Counted from the stretch's first letter, positions 45,532 to 52,145 are shown. The stretch is DNA of 64,000 bases from Streptomyces lincolnensis (GCF_001685355.1 NZ_CP016438.1:6758001-6822000), one strand, 5' to 3'. A program made the numbers and translations. Notes: generated by a model from the sequence alone, not told the origin.

Positions 45532-45573
45532 GTGCCCCCGGCAGGATTCGAACCTGCGCACACGGCTCCGGAG
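45532..45573 (-). repeat. left attachment site (attL): 3' part of tRNA-Arg(CCG)
   Basis: Minus strand: CTCCGGA is the anticodon loop with anticodon CCG, GCCGT the 3' strand of the anticodon stem, GCAGG-TTCGAAT-CCTGC a perfect T-arm and CGGGGGC-A the acceptor strand with discriminator. Identity to a tRNA stops one base before the anticodon loop, so the 5' half is missing. This is the usual extent of AICE attachment sites. Its 3' side points to lower coordinates, so the element extends rightward and the intact tRNA should be at its other end, beyond 64000. Confidence 0.85.
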
Positions 45574-45681
45574 AGCGTGCTCATGACGTGCTCGATGATA
45601 GCGCTGGCCTGCGAAGAAGCTATGGCGACCGGCTTGGTTCCGGCTCCTCACACGCCCCTCACACACAGCCCTGAGCTGCCA

Positions 45682-46191
45682 CTACGGTTCGATGATGGAT
45701 CGCGCGGTCTTCGGTCCTGCGTTAAGACGCTGGACGAACCACTGCATCACCTCATCCGTCACCGTGATGAGCTGCTGAGTGAGATCAACGAGATCCTCGG
45801 TCGATACGTCATCGAAGCGCGGCGTCTGCTGGCCTCGGGTGAACCGCATGACCTGTGGTGCGGGGTTCGGTCCGCTGACATCTACGGACCATGCGCCATG
45901 GACGTAAGCATGACGGCGCTGGAAGAGGGAGTCACACTGCTTGAGGAGCCCTTCCAGCTTTCCGCGGCTTGTTTCGTCGATCGAGGCGTTGGCCTTGGCG
46001 AGGTCCTTGATCGTCTTCGTTGCTGCTGACGCACTCAGCCCGTTCATCCATATGTGCGAATATGGGCTTTCGGAGAGCTGGTTCGCGACTAGCTGGAGTC
46101 GAAGTTCGAGGTCAGCGGCACACCGCACCATTCTTCCCAGATGGAAGTAGAGCAAGCTCTCTTCAGGTATAGGACGGGGTACATCAGGCAT
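45682..46191 (-). CDS. HEPN-like protein at the left end of the AICE
   Basis: Helical protein of 169 residues, family not recognised with certainty. FQRRHAYVHGAW contains Arg93-x4-His98, the R-x4-6-H motif of HEPN ribonucleases, at the start of a helix and preceded by long helices (YFHLGRMVRCAADLELRLQL). HEPN proteins are common toxins and defence effectors. First gene inside attL, minus strand, with lower GC than its neighbours, which supports recent transfer. Start ATG at 46191; a longer start is possible. It could also be a structural HEPN protein without activity. Confidence 0.6.
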   Translation of the reverse strand: MPDVPRPIPEESLLYFHLGRMVRCAADLELRLQLVANQLSESPYSHIWMNGLSASAATKTIKDLAKANASIDETSRGKLEGLLKQCDSLFQRRHAYVHGAWSVDVSGPNPAPQVMRFTRGQQTPRFDDVSTEDLVDLTQQLITVTDEVMQWFVQRLNAGPKTARSIIEP

Positions 46192-46318
46192 ACGCGTTAT
46201 TCTGCCATTTGATCTAGGATCGGCCCAGGTATTTTCGGATCTGCCAGGGCTCTCTCGCACGCTCCCGCAAGCAGCCAGGGAGACGCCCGCTGATGAACCC
46301 GGAGCGATGCGGCGGGCG

Positions 46319-46342
46319 CTGTAACACCCCTGGGTGTTACAG
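46319..46342. promoter_or_regulatory. near-perfect palindrome between HEPN-like and membrane genes
   Basis: Two 11-bp arms (CTGTAACACCC and its complement) are separated by only 2 bp. Such a short centre argues for an operator or a cruciform-forming site rather than a terminator. It lies 128 bp upstream of the HEPN-like gene start and 110 bp beyond the end of the membrane-protein gene. Confidence 0.5.
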
Positions 46343-46393
46343 CCCTGTCCTCAGGCCGGGAGGTTGGGTGCTGGCGAGCATCGCTGTCTCGGG

Positions 46394-46434
46394 TATTTGT
46401 GCAGGTTGTAACCTAACCGGGCAGTCGGGCACAG
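46394..46434 (+). repeat. imperfect direct repeat A flanking the TIR cassette
   Basis: ATTTGTGCAGGT, then TGTAACC, then GGGCAGTCGGGCACA; all three blocks recur in the same order at 47797-47842 (with GGACAGTCGGACACG) and with short insertions between. The copies bracket the PycTM-like and TIR genes. Confidence 0.6.
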
Positions 46435-46451
46435 GTGCAGGGCGCGCTTCG

Positions 46452-47003
46452 TTATTTCAGCGCTGCTGCGAACGTGAACGCGGCCAAGCCCAGCAGGCTC
46501 ATGACGCAGTATCGAAACGTGTTGATCGCCGATCTGAGGTGTCGGTGTCTCTGTGAGTGTTGAAGGATGTCTGTCCAGAGTTCCGCAACAGCGTGACCAA
46601 GGACTGAATCTTGGCTCAGCGCGCCGACTTTTCTGGCGAAGTCACTATGACCATCAACGGACTTGAGAGTGTCACCCCAGTTGAATAGGAATCTGGAGGG
46701 GATCTCTGCTGCGTGTAGGGCTCGGGTCGTTTTGCGTGCCGCGATGGCGTTGATCGAACCCCAGAGGCTTCGCAGGATGAGTGACAGTGTCAACACCGCA
46801 AGGGTGCCGAATAAGGACTCAATCCACAGCGTGCGGGGCGCCCTCGTGGTTTGTAGGTGGTAGTTCACGAGGATTAGCGAACCGGTCGCTAGGACAGCGT
46901 TGGCGCTGAGTAATACCGATGCTCGAACGGATGTGGACGAACGTAGCCGGTCGTACCTGTCGATGTGCCATTTCGTCATGTCCAATAAGTCTGAACTGGA
47001 CAT
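46452..47003 (-). CDS. membrane protein with Pycsar-effector (PycTM)-like layout
   Basis: Protein of 183 residues. HIDRYDRLRSSTSVRASVLL followed by a helix and a second helix (LFGTLAVLTLSLILRSLWGS) near the N-terminus, a soluble part, and a last helix (YCVMSLLGLAAFTFAAAL) is the layout of PycTM, the membrane effector of Pycsar cyclic-pyrimidine defence. The sequence match is weaker than that of the protein at 52487. Divergent from the TIR gene across about 220 bp. Start ATG at 47003; a GTG at 47144 is possible. It would damage the membrane when triggered by a signal; this is inference. Confidence 0.55.
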   Translation of the reverse strand: MSSSDLLDMTKWHIDRYDRLRSSTSVRASVLLSANAVLATGSLILVNYHLQTTRAPRTLWIESLFGTLAVLTLSLILRSLWGSINAIAARKTTRALHAAEIPSRFLFNWGDTLKSVDGHSDFARKVGALSQDSVLGHAVAELWTDILQHSQRHRHLRSAINTFRYCVMSLLGLAAFTFAAALK

Positions 47004-47220
47004 TGGTTCATCGGTACCCTGACTCGGGATCGTCAACTTCGACTCACCCTTACCCGGTTGTGGTTGCTTCGCGCGGGATGCCCCAGCCACTAGCTTGCTC
47101 CCTCCCTTGGCCCGTGGCCCAACTTGGAGTAGCCAACTCCACACCGATCACTCCAATTTCGCAATTCGACTAGCCTAGGGGACCACGGCATCGGAAGACG
47201 TGATCTTCACGGAAGAGTGA

Positions 47221-47748
47221 GTGGATCGTTCATGTGCGAAGTGGGATGAAGTGGCTCAAATATTCATCAACTACCGCAAGGAGGGTGGGGCTTACGCTGC
47301 GGCCCTCCTTGACGAAATGCTGGCAAGCCGTTTCGGAGAAGAACGGGTCTTCCGTGCTGCAAGGTCAATAACTCCGGGGTCGGATTACTCGCGGTCCATC
47401 CTCGAAGCTGTGGCTGAATGTGAGGTGTTGCTCGCGATTGTGGATAGGGGATGGCTGGCGAGATTTAACCCAGAAGTCAGTGATTCCCCCTCTGGGCAAG
47501 ACTGGGTATTGCGGGAGATCGAAGAAGCGTTCAAAAATGAACGAACGGTAATTCCCGTACTGCTGTCAGGAGTTGAACGCCTGGATGAGGGAAGCCTCCC
47601 GGAGGTATTGATGCGTGTGGCAAGGCTTCAATACGTGAGACTCGACTATAGAAACATTAGGCAGGACGTCAACTACATTGCAGAACAGCTCATCAAGGTG
47701 TGTCCTTCACTTGGAGCTCTTCGATGTCAGGGGCCGTCAAATCCGTAG
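47221..47748 (+). CDS. TIR-domain protein
   Basis: Stand-alone TIR domain of 175 residues: QIFINYRKEGGAYAAALLDE is the first strand and BB-loop region, VLLAIVDRGWL the central strand, and DWVLREIEEAF carries Glu99 in the place of the catalytic Glu of NAD-cleaving TIR enzymes; ERTVIPVLLSGVERL follows. Prokaryotic TIR proteins of this type consume NAD or make cyclic ADP-ribose signals in anti-phage systems. GC is visibly lower than in surrounding genes. A GTG at 47221 follows GGAAGAG closely; a GTG at 47251 is an alternative start. Confidence 0.85.
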   Translation: MDRSCAKWDEVAQIFINYRKEGGAYAAALLDEMLASRFGEERVFRAARSITPGSDYSRSILEAVAECEVLLAIVDRGWLARFNPEVSDSPSGQDWVLREIEEAFKNERTVIPVLLSGVERLDEGSLPEVLMRVARLQYVRLDYRNIRQDVNYIAEQLIKVCPSLGALRCQGPSNP

Positions 47749-47754
47749 CTCGCA

Positions 47755-47842
47755 GTTGGACAGGTGGGACACCGATAAATCCTGCTGTCCCACCCATTTG
47801 TGCAGGTCAGAGCTGTAACCGGACAGTCGGACACGTGGGACA
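47755..47842. promoter_or_regulatory. operator cluster GGTGGGACA-N14-TGTCCCACC upstream of the GntR gene
   Basis: GGTGGGACA (47763-47771) and its inverse TGTCCCACC (47786-47794) are exactly 14 bp apart; a third site GTCGGACACGTGGGACA lies at 47826-47842. The first half-site extends to GTTGGACAGGTGGGACA (47755-47771). The same inverted pair with the same spacing occurs at 62194-62225 before xis. Position just upstream of the GntR start makes these likely binding sites of that regulator. The pair also lies right after the TIR stop, where it could fold as a terminator. Confidence 0.7.
47797..47842 (+). repeat. imperfect direct repeat B flanking the TIR cassette
   Basis: Second copy of the repeat at 46394-46434 (ATTTGTGCAGGT ... 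TGTAACC ... GGACAGTCGGACACG). It includes the third operator site of the GntR region, so copy A may be a decayed operator. Confidence 0.6.
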
Positions 47843-47906
47843 CTCTGACGTAAACGCACCGTGCGAGGCTTGACTTCGATGACGGCCGGACAGAGAGGGA
47901 GAGCGA

Positions 47907-48374
47907 GTGTCGCAGCAGGCGAGCCCGCGGGGAACCTTCCAGGTGATCGCGGATGCGCTGAGGGCACAGATCAACGCGGACCCGGAGATGGCAGAGCTGC
48001 CAACGGTTGCGGAGGTCATGGACGTTCACGGCGTGTCTCGTGGCGTCGTCCTCCGGGCGTTCGGTGTGCTCCAGAAGGATCGAGTCGCCGAGCCGGTGCC
48101 CGGCGGGCGCTGGCGTGTGGTGAGGGAGGGGGAGCAGACCGACCGCCGGCCGCTGGCGGAGCGGCTTGCCGATGTCTTCGCGGATGACCGTCTGGAAGTA
48201 GGGGCAACCTTCCCGAGCGCTTCCGCATTGTGCGAGAGGTTCGGCGCCTCACGCCCGACAGTGACCAAGGCGCTGGAGAAGCTGGAAGCTGCGGGATGGC
48301 TGTCTGAAGGCGGGCAGGGCAAGGTGCGTACCGTGCGAGCCCTGCCGAATCGAGAGGAGAGTTCCTCGTCTTGA
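47907..48374 (+). CDS. GntR-type regulator with two helix-turn-helix units
   Basis: Protein of 155 residues made only of two winged-helix units: FQVIADALRAQINADPEMAE with VMDVHGVSRGVVLRAFGVLQ, and RPLAERLADVFADDRLEVGA with LCERFGASRPTVTKALEKLE. There is no ligand domain. GntR-like regulators (KorSA of pSAM2 is one) repress transfer and replication in AICEs, so this is the likely master repressor. GTG at 47907 with GAGAGGGAGA. Its stop overlaps the HD gene start. Confidence 0.85.
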   Translation: MSQQASPRGTFQVIADALRAQINADPEMAELPTVAEVMDVHGVSRGVVLRAFGVLQKDRVAEPVPGGRWRVVREGEQTDRRPLAERLADVFADDRLEVGATFPSASALCERFGASRPTVTKALEKLEAAGWLSEGGQGKVRTVRALPNREESSSS

Positions 48375-48937
48375 CGGGACTGACAGAGTGGGCCTACCCA
48401 CTCGCCGAATCGTTGCTTGCTGGGCCGCTCCCACGCCGCTGGAGGCACTCGTTGGGGGTCGCCGAACGGGCGCGCACGATTGCTGCGATTGTCGGCGAGG
48501 ATGCAGAGCTGTTGGAGGCGGCTGCGGTTCTGCATGACATCGGTTACTCACCGGACCTTGCCAAGACTGGTTTCCACCCGCTGGACGGTGCTCGTTACCT
48601 CCGGGACGTTGCGCATGCGGACGATCGGGTCGTGAACCTGGTGGCTCATCACTCCTGTGCCTGGATGGAAGCCGATGCGCGGGGTTTGCGCGAGGAGTTG
48701 GAGGGTGAGTTCCCTCGTGAAGGCGCGCACCTCAACGATGCTCTCTGCTACTGCGACATGAACACGACGCCGGACGGTATTCCGACGAACCCCGTGGATC
48801 GGGTCAACGAGATCGCTGGACGCTACGGGCCGGACAGCTTGATCGGCACGTTCATTCGCCGAGCTGAGCCGGAGATCCTCGCGAGTACGGCGCGCGTGCT
48901 CGAACGTGTTGCCGCAACCAAGAGTCAGCCGATGTAG
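48371..48937 (+). CDS. HD-domain hydrolase
   Basis: Metal-dependent phosphohydrolase-like protein of 188 residues: His in LPRRWRHSLGVAERA, the HD pair in AAAVLHDIGYSPDLAKTGFH and a further His/Asp set in LVAHHSCAWME and LCYCDMNTTPDG. TTG start at 48371 coupled to the GntR stop. Small HD proteins of this type are common in AICE control regions; a nucleotide substrate is likely but unproven. Its 3' end overlaps the convergent Nudix gene by 13 bp. Confidence 0.85.
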   Translation: MTGLTEWAYPLAESLLAGPLPRRWRHSLGVAERARTIAAIVGEDAELLEAAAVLHDIGYSPDLAKTGFHPLDGARYLRDVAHADDRVVNLVAHHSCAWMEADARGLREELEGEFPREGAHLNDALCYCDMNTTPDGIPTNPVDRVNEIAGRYGPDSLIGTFIRRAEPEILASTARVLERVAATKSQPM

Positions 48938-49398
48938 GGGGCTGTGCGCGTCCGGTCCATGGCGTGTTCGATTCGGAGACGCATGGTGGGGTGGACGTCC
49001 AACTTCGACAGGTCCGTTGGGTCAATCCAGCGGACCTGTGTCGTTTCGTCGCTCGTGCGGAGTTCTCCGCCCACCGGGCGCGCGCGGAAGCACATGCTGA
49101 ACTGTTGGCGGATCTCTCCGTCGTCGTACTGCATTACGTGACCGGGGTCCGTATAGATCCCAGACATGTCGACGACCTTCACCTTGATGCCGGTCTCTTC
49201 CCACGCCTCGCGTACCACCGTGTCACTGATGGACTCGCCTACGTCGTGTCCACCTCCAGGCAGCGCCCACCGGCCGTTGTCGGACCGCTGGATCATCAGA
49301 ACTTGGCCCGCATCGTTCTGCACGAACGCCACGACGGATGGCACGACCGAGTTGGCTGGCGGGGCGTCCGGGTCGTGAAGGTAGTCGATGCGTCCCAT
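48925..49398 (-). CDS. Nudix hydrolase, possible Pif-like transfer-exclusion protein
   Basis: Nudix protein of 157 residues with the full box GGGHDVGESISDTVVREAWE followed by ETGI, a typical nucleotide-diphosphate hydrolase. In the AICE pSAM2 the Nudix protein Pif in the donor-side control region blocks redundant transfer between element-bearing cells; the position next to the control genes suggests a related role. ATG at 49398 with AGGAG; a TTG two codons upstream is less likely. It follows the XRE gene by 2 bp. Confidence 0.85.
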   Translation of the reverse strand: MGRIDYLHDPDAPPANSVVPSVVAFVQNDAGQVLMIQRSDNGRWALPGGGHDVGESISDTVVREAWEETGIKVKVVDMSGIYTDPGHVMQYDDGEIRQQFSMCFRARPVGGELRTSDETTQVRWIDPTDLSKLDVHPTMRLRIEHAMDRTRTAPYIG

Positions 49399-49400
49399 GA

Positions 49401-50159
49401 TCAAGCTCCTGTGATATCGCGGTCCGTGACCTGGCGAGCGCCTCCCCAGGTCTGCTCGATGCTATTCGCGTACGTGTCGAACAAGCCGCCGCCCGGCAGC
49501 CGTCGCAGGTGGAAGACAGGCGCCATGTAGGCGCCGATGCCGTACACGTGGGGGTTGACGAGCATCTCGTCGTCGGACCGGTAGATCGAGTTGTAGAGCG
49601 TTGTCGCGTGGAGTCGAATGCCGACCTCGGGATGGCTCTGTAGCAGGGGGCGATAGTTCACCAACGCGTTCCGGATCTTGCCGTCCATGATGCGATGGCC
49701 CTCGTCTATGCCTCGCTGTCGGACGGCTTCGCAGTCCGGATCTCCGAGCAGGATTCGGGCTTGCGTGGTCCCGTCCACCTTCTTCTTCAAAAGATCCAGG
49801 AACAGGGGGTCCTCGGACAGGAAGAGTCCCGAGTAGACGAGAACGTCAAGGTTCCTCTGTGCCCGCGCGTACATCTCGCGCCACAGGTTCGGCGGCACGT
49901 TGTGCCGATGCGGATAGACGGTAACGATCTCGGCTTTCGTCAGGTCCGTCGCGCTTTCGACGGCCCTGTTGTCGTCCCAGAGTGTCGTGACGTCGACCTT
50001 CAACACTGCGGCTGTCGCGTATTGGTGTCGCCGATACGGCACCTTGCCCTGAGTGATCCAGCGCTCAACGGTCTTCGGGTTCACGTCGATCTCATCGGCC
50101 AACTTCTGAACCGTCATGCCGCTCGCCAACAGGGCAGACCGCAAACGCTCGTTGGACAT
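49401..50159 (-). CDS. XRE-type regulator with PLD-like C-terminal domain (DUF5919-like)
   Basis: Protein of 252 residues: N-terminal helix-turn-helix (LLASGMTVQKLADEIDVNPK, TVERWITQGKVP) and a C-terminal domain NLDVLVYSGLFLSEDPLFLD, TQARILLGDPDCEAV that looks like one half of a phospholipase-D fold without clear HKD motifs. Common in AICE control regions. ATG at 50159 with GGGAG. It reads away from the palindromic promoter at 50314-50353, which it may bind. Confidence 0.85.
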   Translation of the reverse strand: MSNERLRSALLASGMTVQKLADEIDVNPKTVERWITQGKVPYRRHQYATAAVLKVDVTTLWDDNRAVESATDLTKAEIVTVYPHRHNVPPNLWREMYARAQRNLDVLVYSGLFLSEDPLFLDLLKKKVDGTTQARILLGDPDCEAVRQRGIDEGHRIMDGKIRNALVNYRPLLQSHPEVGIRLHATTLYNSIYRSDDEMLVNPHVYGIGAYMAPVFHLRRLPGGGLFDTYANSIEQTWGGARQVTDRDITGA

Positions 50160-50313
50160 CTGCACTCCCAGTGGGACGTCTAGGGACTTCTTGACGGTAG
50201 CTAGAAGTCCCTGAGGTGTCCATGCGCGGGGTGACCAACTCCCCTGACCTGCGGTGATTCTGATGGTGCGCCAAGAAGTTCCGGCGCAAGACCAAGAGGT
50301 TCCGTCGCTGCAC

Positions 50314-50353
50314 TTGACGGGACCCCCTGTAGTACCTGTAAAACAGGTACTAC
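50314..50353 (+). promoter_or_regulatory. promoter with overlapping palindromic operator
   Basis: A -35-like TTGACG (50314-50319) is followed at 17-19 bp by TGTAAA/TAAAAC, which lies in the centre of a perfect palindrome with 11-bp arms GTAGTACCTGT (50329-50339 and 50343-50353). A repressor bound there would cover the -10 region. Transcription would run right into the transfer operon. Confidence 0.6.
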
Positions 50354-50395
50354 AACGCCCGGAGGGCTCCGTGAAACGGGCTCGAAGGATGCGAA

Positions 50396-50488
50396 TGATC
50401 TTTGAGAACTCAACAGAGTGCCTGAGGGAAGCCCGCCCCACCTCCGCAAGCAAGAGGGCGGGTGCGCACGGGTCCTGCCTCGTGCGCA
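50396..50488 (+). promoter_or_regulatory. rRNA-leader-like boxA motif and hairpin leader
   Basis: TGATCTTTGAGA (50396-50407) matches the rRNA antitermination boxA (TGCTCTTTAACA) at 9 of 12 positions and is followed by ACTCAACAGAGTGC, as in actinobacterial rrn leaders. A hairpin with 8-bp arms TGCGCACG lies at 50463-50488. Together they look like a Nus-type antitermination leader for the very long operon that follows; the function is inferred. Confidence 0.45.
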
Positions 50489-50606
50489 GCACAGAGCCAC
50501 CCGACCTTTCCGCAGCTCAACAGTTGCGGCCGGTTGCCTGATCCGCATCTCTCGTAGGTGCGGTGAGGGGGAGCCGGAACATCCCCTCTCCTCTTGGGAG
50601 TTCGCA

Positions 50607-51059
50607 TTGATCACCACGCTGATTGCCGTGCTGGGTACGCTTGCCGGAGCCGTTGTTGCCGGTCTCATGCAGTACCTGACCAGCACCCGCACCGCTCGCA
50701 CCGCGCTTGCTGAGCGGCGCCGGCAGGCGCTCGCCGACGCAATACCGGCCTTACTCGCTGCGGTGGTCCGCCACCGTGAACAGCAGTACCTGAAGATCGA
50801 GGCCCGCCGCGAGGGCCTAGGCGACACCCCGGAGACGCGGCAGGCCCGCTACGCGGCCCGCTCCGCCGTCACCAGCGCGATGGACACGCTCCACATGGTC
50901 ACGCGGGACGCCGACCTGATCGCTGTGGCTCAGGAAGCGGTCGACGCCGCATTCGCCCTGGGCGACGCGGCCCCCCAGGACCTGTCGGCGGCGGGGCTGC
51001 GGGCCCGCAAGGCGCACACCGCCCTGCGCGAGGTCGGTGCCCGCCACCTCTACGCCTGA
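50607..51059 (+). CDS. small membrane-anchored AICE protein
   Basis: Protein of 150 residues: one N-terminal helix (LITTLIAVLGTLAGAVVAGL) and a long helical, Arg/Ala-rich cytoplasmic part. Similar proteins are found in Streptomyces plasmids and AICEs, where they carry plasmid-derived names; no activity is proven. TTG start at 50607 with GGGAG 6 bp upstream. First gene of the rightward operon. Confidence 0.7.
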   Translation: MITTLIAVLGTLAGAVVAGLMQYLTSTRTARTALAERRRQALADAIPALLAAVVRHREQQYLKIEARREGLGDTPETRQARYAARSAVTSAMDTLHMVTRDADLIAVAQEAVDAAFALGDAAPQDLSAAGLRARKAHTALREVGARHLYA

Positions 51060-51107
51060 CCGTCCCCTCGTCTCTTGAGGGCCCGTCATCCACTGTTGAA
51101 CACGATC

Positions 51108-51148
51108 GCCCCGAGGGTCGTAGGCCGGGTTCGACTCCCGGTCGGGGC
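51108..51148 (+). repeat. tRNA-like minihelix, copy 1
   Basis: A 7-bp acceptor-like stem (GCCCCGA with TCGGGGC) encloses a 10-nt linker and a perfect T-arm: 5-bp stem CCGGG and the standard 7-nt loop TTCGACT. The D-arm and anticodon arm of a tRNA are replaced by the linker. No CCA follows. A second copy lies at 52044. Confidence 0.7.
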
Positions 51149-51180
51149 GCTGCCCCGCCGCATACGCGGCGTGTGGGCCT

Positions 51181-51225
51181 GCGGGGCGACCGCCTCTCAC
51201 CACATCACGACTGAGGTCGCCCCGC
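51181..51225 (+). promoter_or_regulatory. hairpin leader module with GCCTCTCACCAC loop, copy 1
   Basis: Perfect 11-bp arms GCGGGGCGACC around a 23-nt loop that contains GCCTCTCACCAC. The same 12-nt word in a hairpin setting comes before the genes at 52197 and 60210. It lies 37 bp upstream of the DUF4097 gene. Confidence 0.6.
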
Positions 51226-51261
51226 CCACTCTCTGTCTCTTCGCCTTCCTGGAGTTCGACC

Positions 51262-52029
51262 ATGACCGAGCGCACCTTTGTCTCCGCGACGTCCGGCCCG
51301 ATCGTGCTGGGACTGTCGCTGCCAGTGGGCAGTGTCCGCGTACAGGTGCTCAACAACCTCACGACCGCCCGCGTGACGCTGCGCACCGACGACAGCACGG
51401 GGCCCGCGGCCGACGCGGTCAACCGGACCCGCGGTGAGCAGAACGGGCAGGTGCTCGGCATTGAGGTGCCGGACATGCCGGACGGCGTGATCGTGCGAGG
51501 CAACCGCGGCACGACGGTGATGCACAGTGTCGGCAGCGTGAACGTCGTCGGCGGCACGGTCCGCATCAACGGCCGTGTGGTCTCCGGCGGCAGGGGCAAC
51601 ATGTCGACCGTCAGCCCCATTGAAGTCGTCGTCTGCCTGCCCGCCGGATCGTCCTTCGGACTCGTCGGCACGTCCGCCGACGCCGAGGTGTTCGGCTACA
51701 TCGATCGGATGGAGTTCCGCTCCGTCTCCGGCGACCTGGACGCCGACGGCGTCCGGCAGCTCACCGCAAACACCACCTCCGGCGACATCAACGTCGGCCG
51801 CATCACCGAGCGGATCACCGCGCACGCGGTCTCCGGCGACATCGAGGTGCGCCTGTACGACGGCAGCGCCGCCACCCTGAACACCACCTCGGGGGACATC
51901 GAGTTGCAGGCCACCGACGCCGCCTCCGGGCGTGTCAGCGCGCACAGCGTCTCCGGCGACGTCCGGCTTTCCGGCGCCCACCACCTGAGCGTTTCCGCTG
52001 ACAGCGTCTCCGGCCGCCTCCGCCGCTGA
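51262..52029 (+). CDS. DUF4097-family beta-repeat protein
   Basis: Protein of 255 residues with no signal peptide. The second half is a beta-solenoid-like series with a repeating VSGD/TSGD motif (SVSGDLDADGV, TTSGDINVGRI, AVSGDIEVRLY, TTSGDIELQA, SVSGDVRLSG), the DUF4097 pattern. Function unknown; often present in AICE operons. Start ATG at 51262 with CTGGAG. Confidence 0.8.
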   Translation: MTERTFVSATSGPIVLGLSLPVGSVRVQVLNNLTTARVTLRTDDSTGPAADAVNRTRGEQNGQVLGIEVPDMPDGVIVRGNRGTTVMHSVGSVNVVGGTVRINGRVVSGGRGNMSTVSPIEVVVCLPAGSSFGLVGTSADAEVFGYIDRMEFRSVSGDLDADGVRQLTANTTSGDINVGRITERITAHAVSGDIEVRLYDGSAATLNTTSGDIELQATDAASGRVSAHSVSGDVRLSGAHHLSVSADSVSGRLRR

Positions 52030-52043
52030 ACCCCAACACCGCC

Positions 52044-52089
52044 GCCCCGATGGTCGCAAGGCCGGGTTCGACTCCCGGCCGGGGCACCA
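52044..52089 (+). repeat. tRNA-like minihelix, copy 2, with CCA-like end
   Basis: GCCCCG pairs with CGGGGC; inside are an 11-nt linker and a T-arm with the same 5-bp stem CCGGG and loop TTCGACT as at 51108. It continues A-CCA, the form of a tRNA discriminator base and CCA end. It begins 15 bp after the DUF4097 stop, so it could mark the mRNA end or be cut by tRNA-processing enzymes. Confidence 0.7.
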
Positions 52090-52133
52090 CCCCCGCCGCA
52101 CTCGCGGCATGGGGTTGCACATCCCGGACGGTC

Positions 52134-52145
52134 GCCTCTCACCAC
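52134..52145 (+). promoter_or_regulatory. hairpin leader module with GCCTCTCACCAC loop, copy 2
   Basis: The 12-nt word lies between GGTCG and CGACC, a short hairpin of 5 bp, and is followed by CCCTTCGACACCAGGAG, closely like the spacer before the gene at 60210. Confidence 0.55.

Larger units (their letters stand above)
50160..50606. other. 447-bp leader/promoter region of the main AICE operon
   Basis: No credible gene. Holds, in order, a -35-like TTGACG and a 25-bp palindrome (50314-50353), an rRNA-leader-like motif (50396-50423) and hairpins at about 50430-50465 and 50463-50488, then the ribosome site of the first operon gene. A 50-codon open frame starting at 50389 lacks a ribosome site. 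Confidence 0.6.

Noticed and set aside
50389..50541. 50-codon gene in the AICE leader
   Set aside because: No ribosome site, and it covers the boxA-like motif and hairpins; composition is not coding-like.
51108..52089. Functional tRNA genes
   Set aside because: Only acceptor-like stem and T-arm are present; D-arm and anticodon arm are absent, so they cannot decode.
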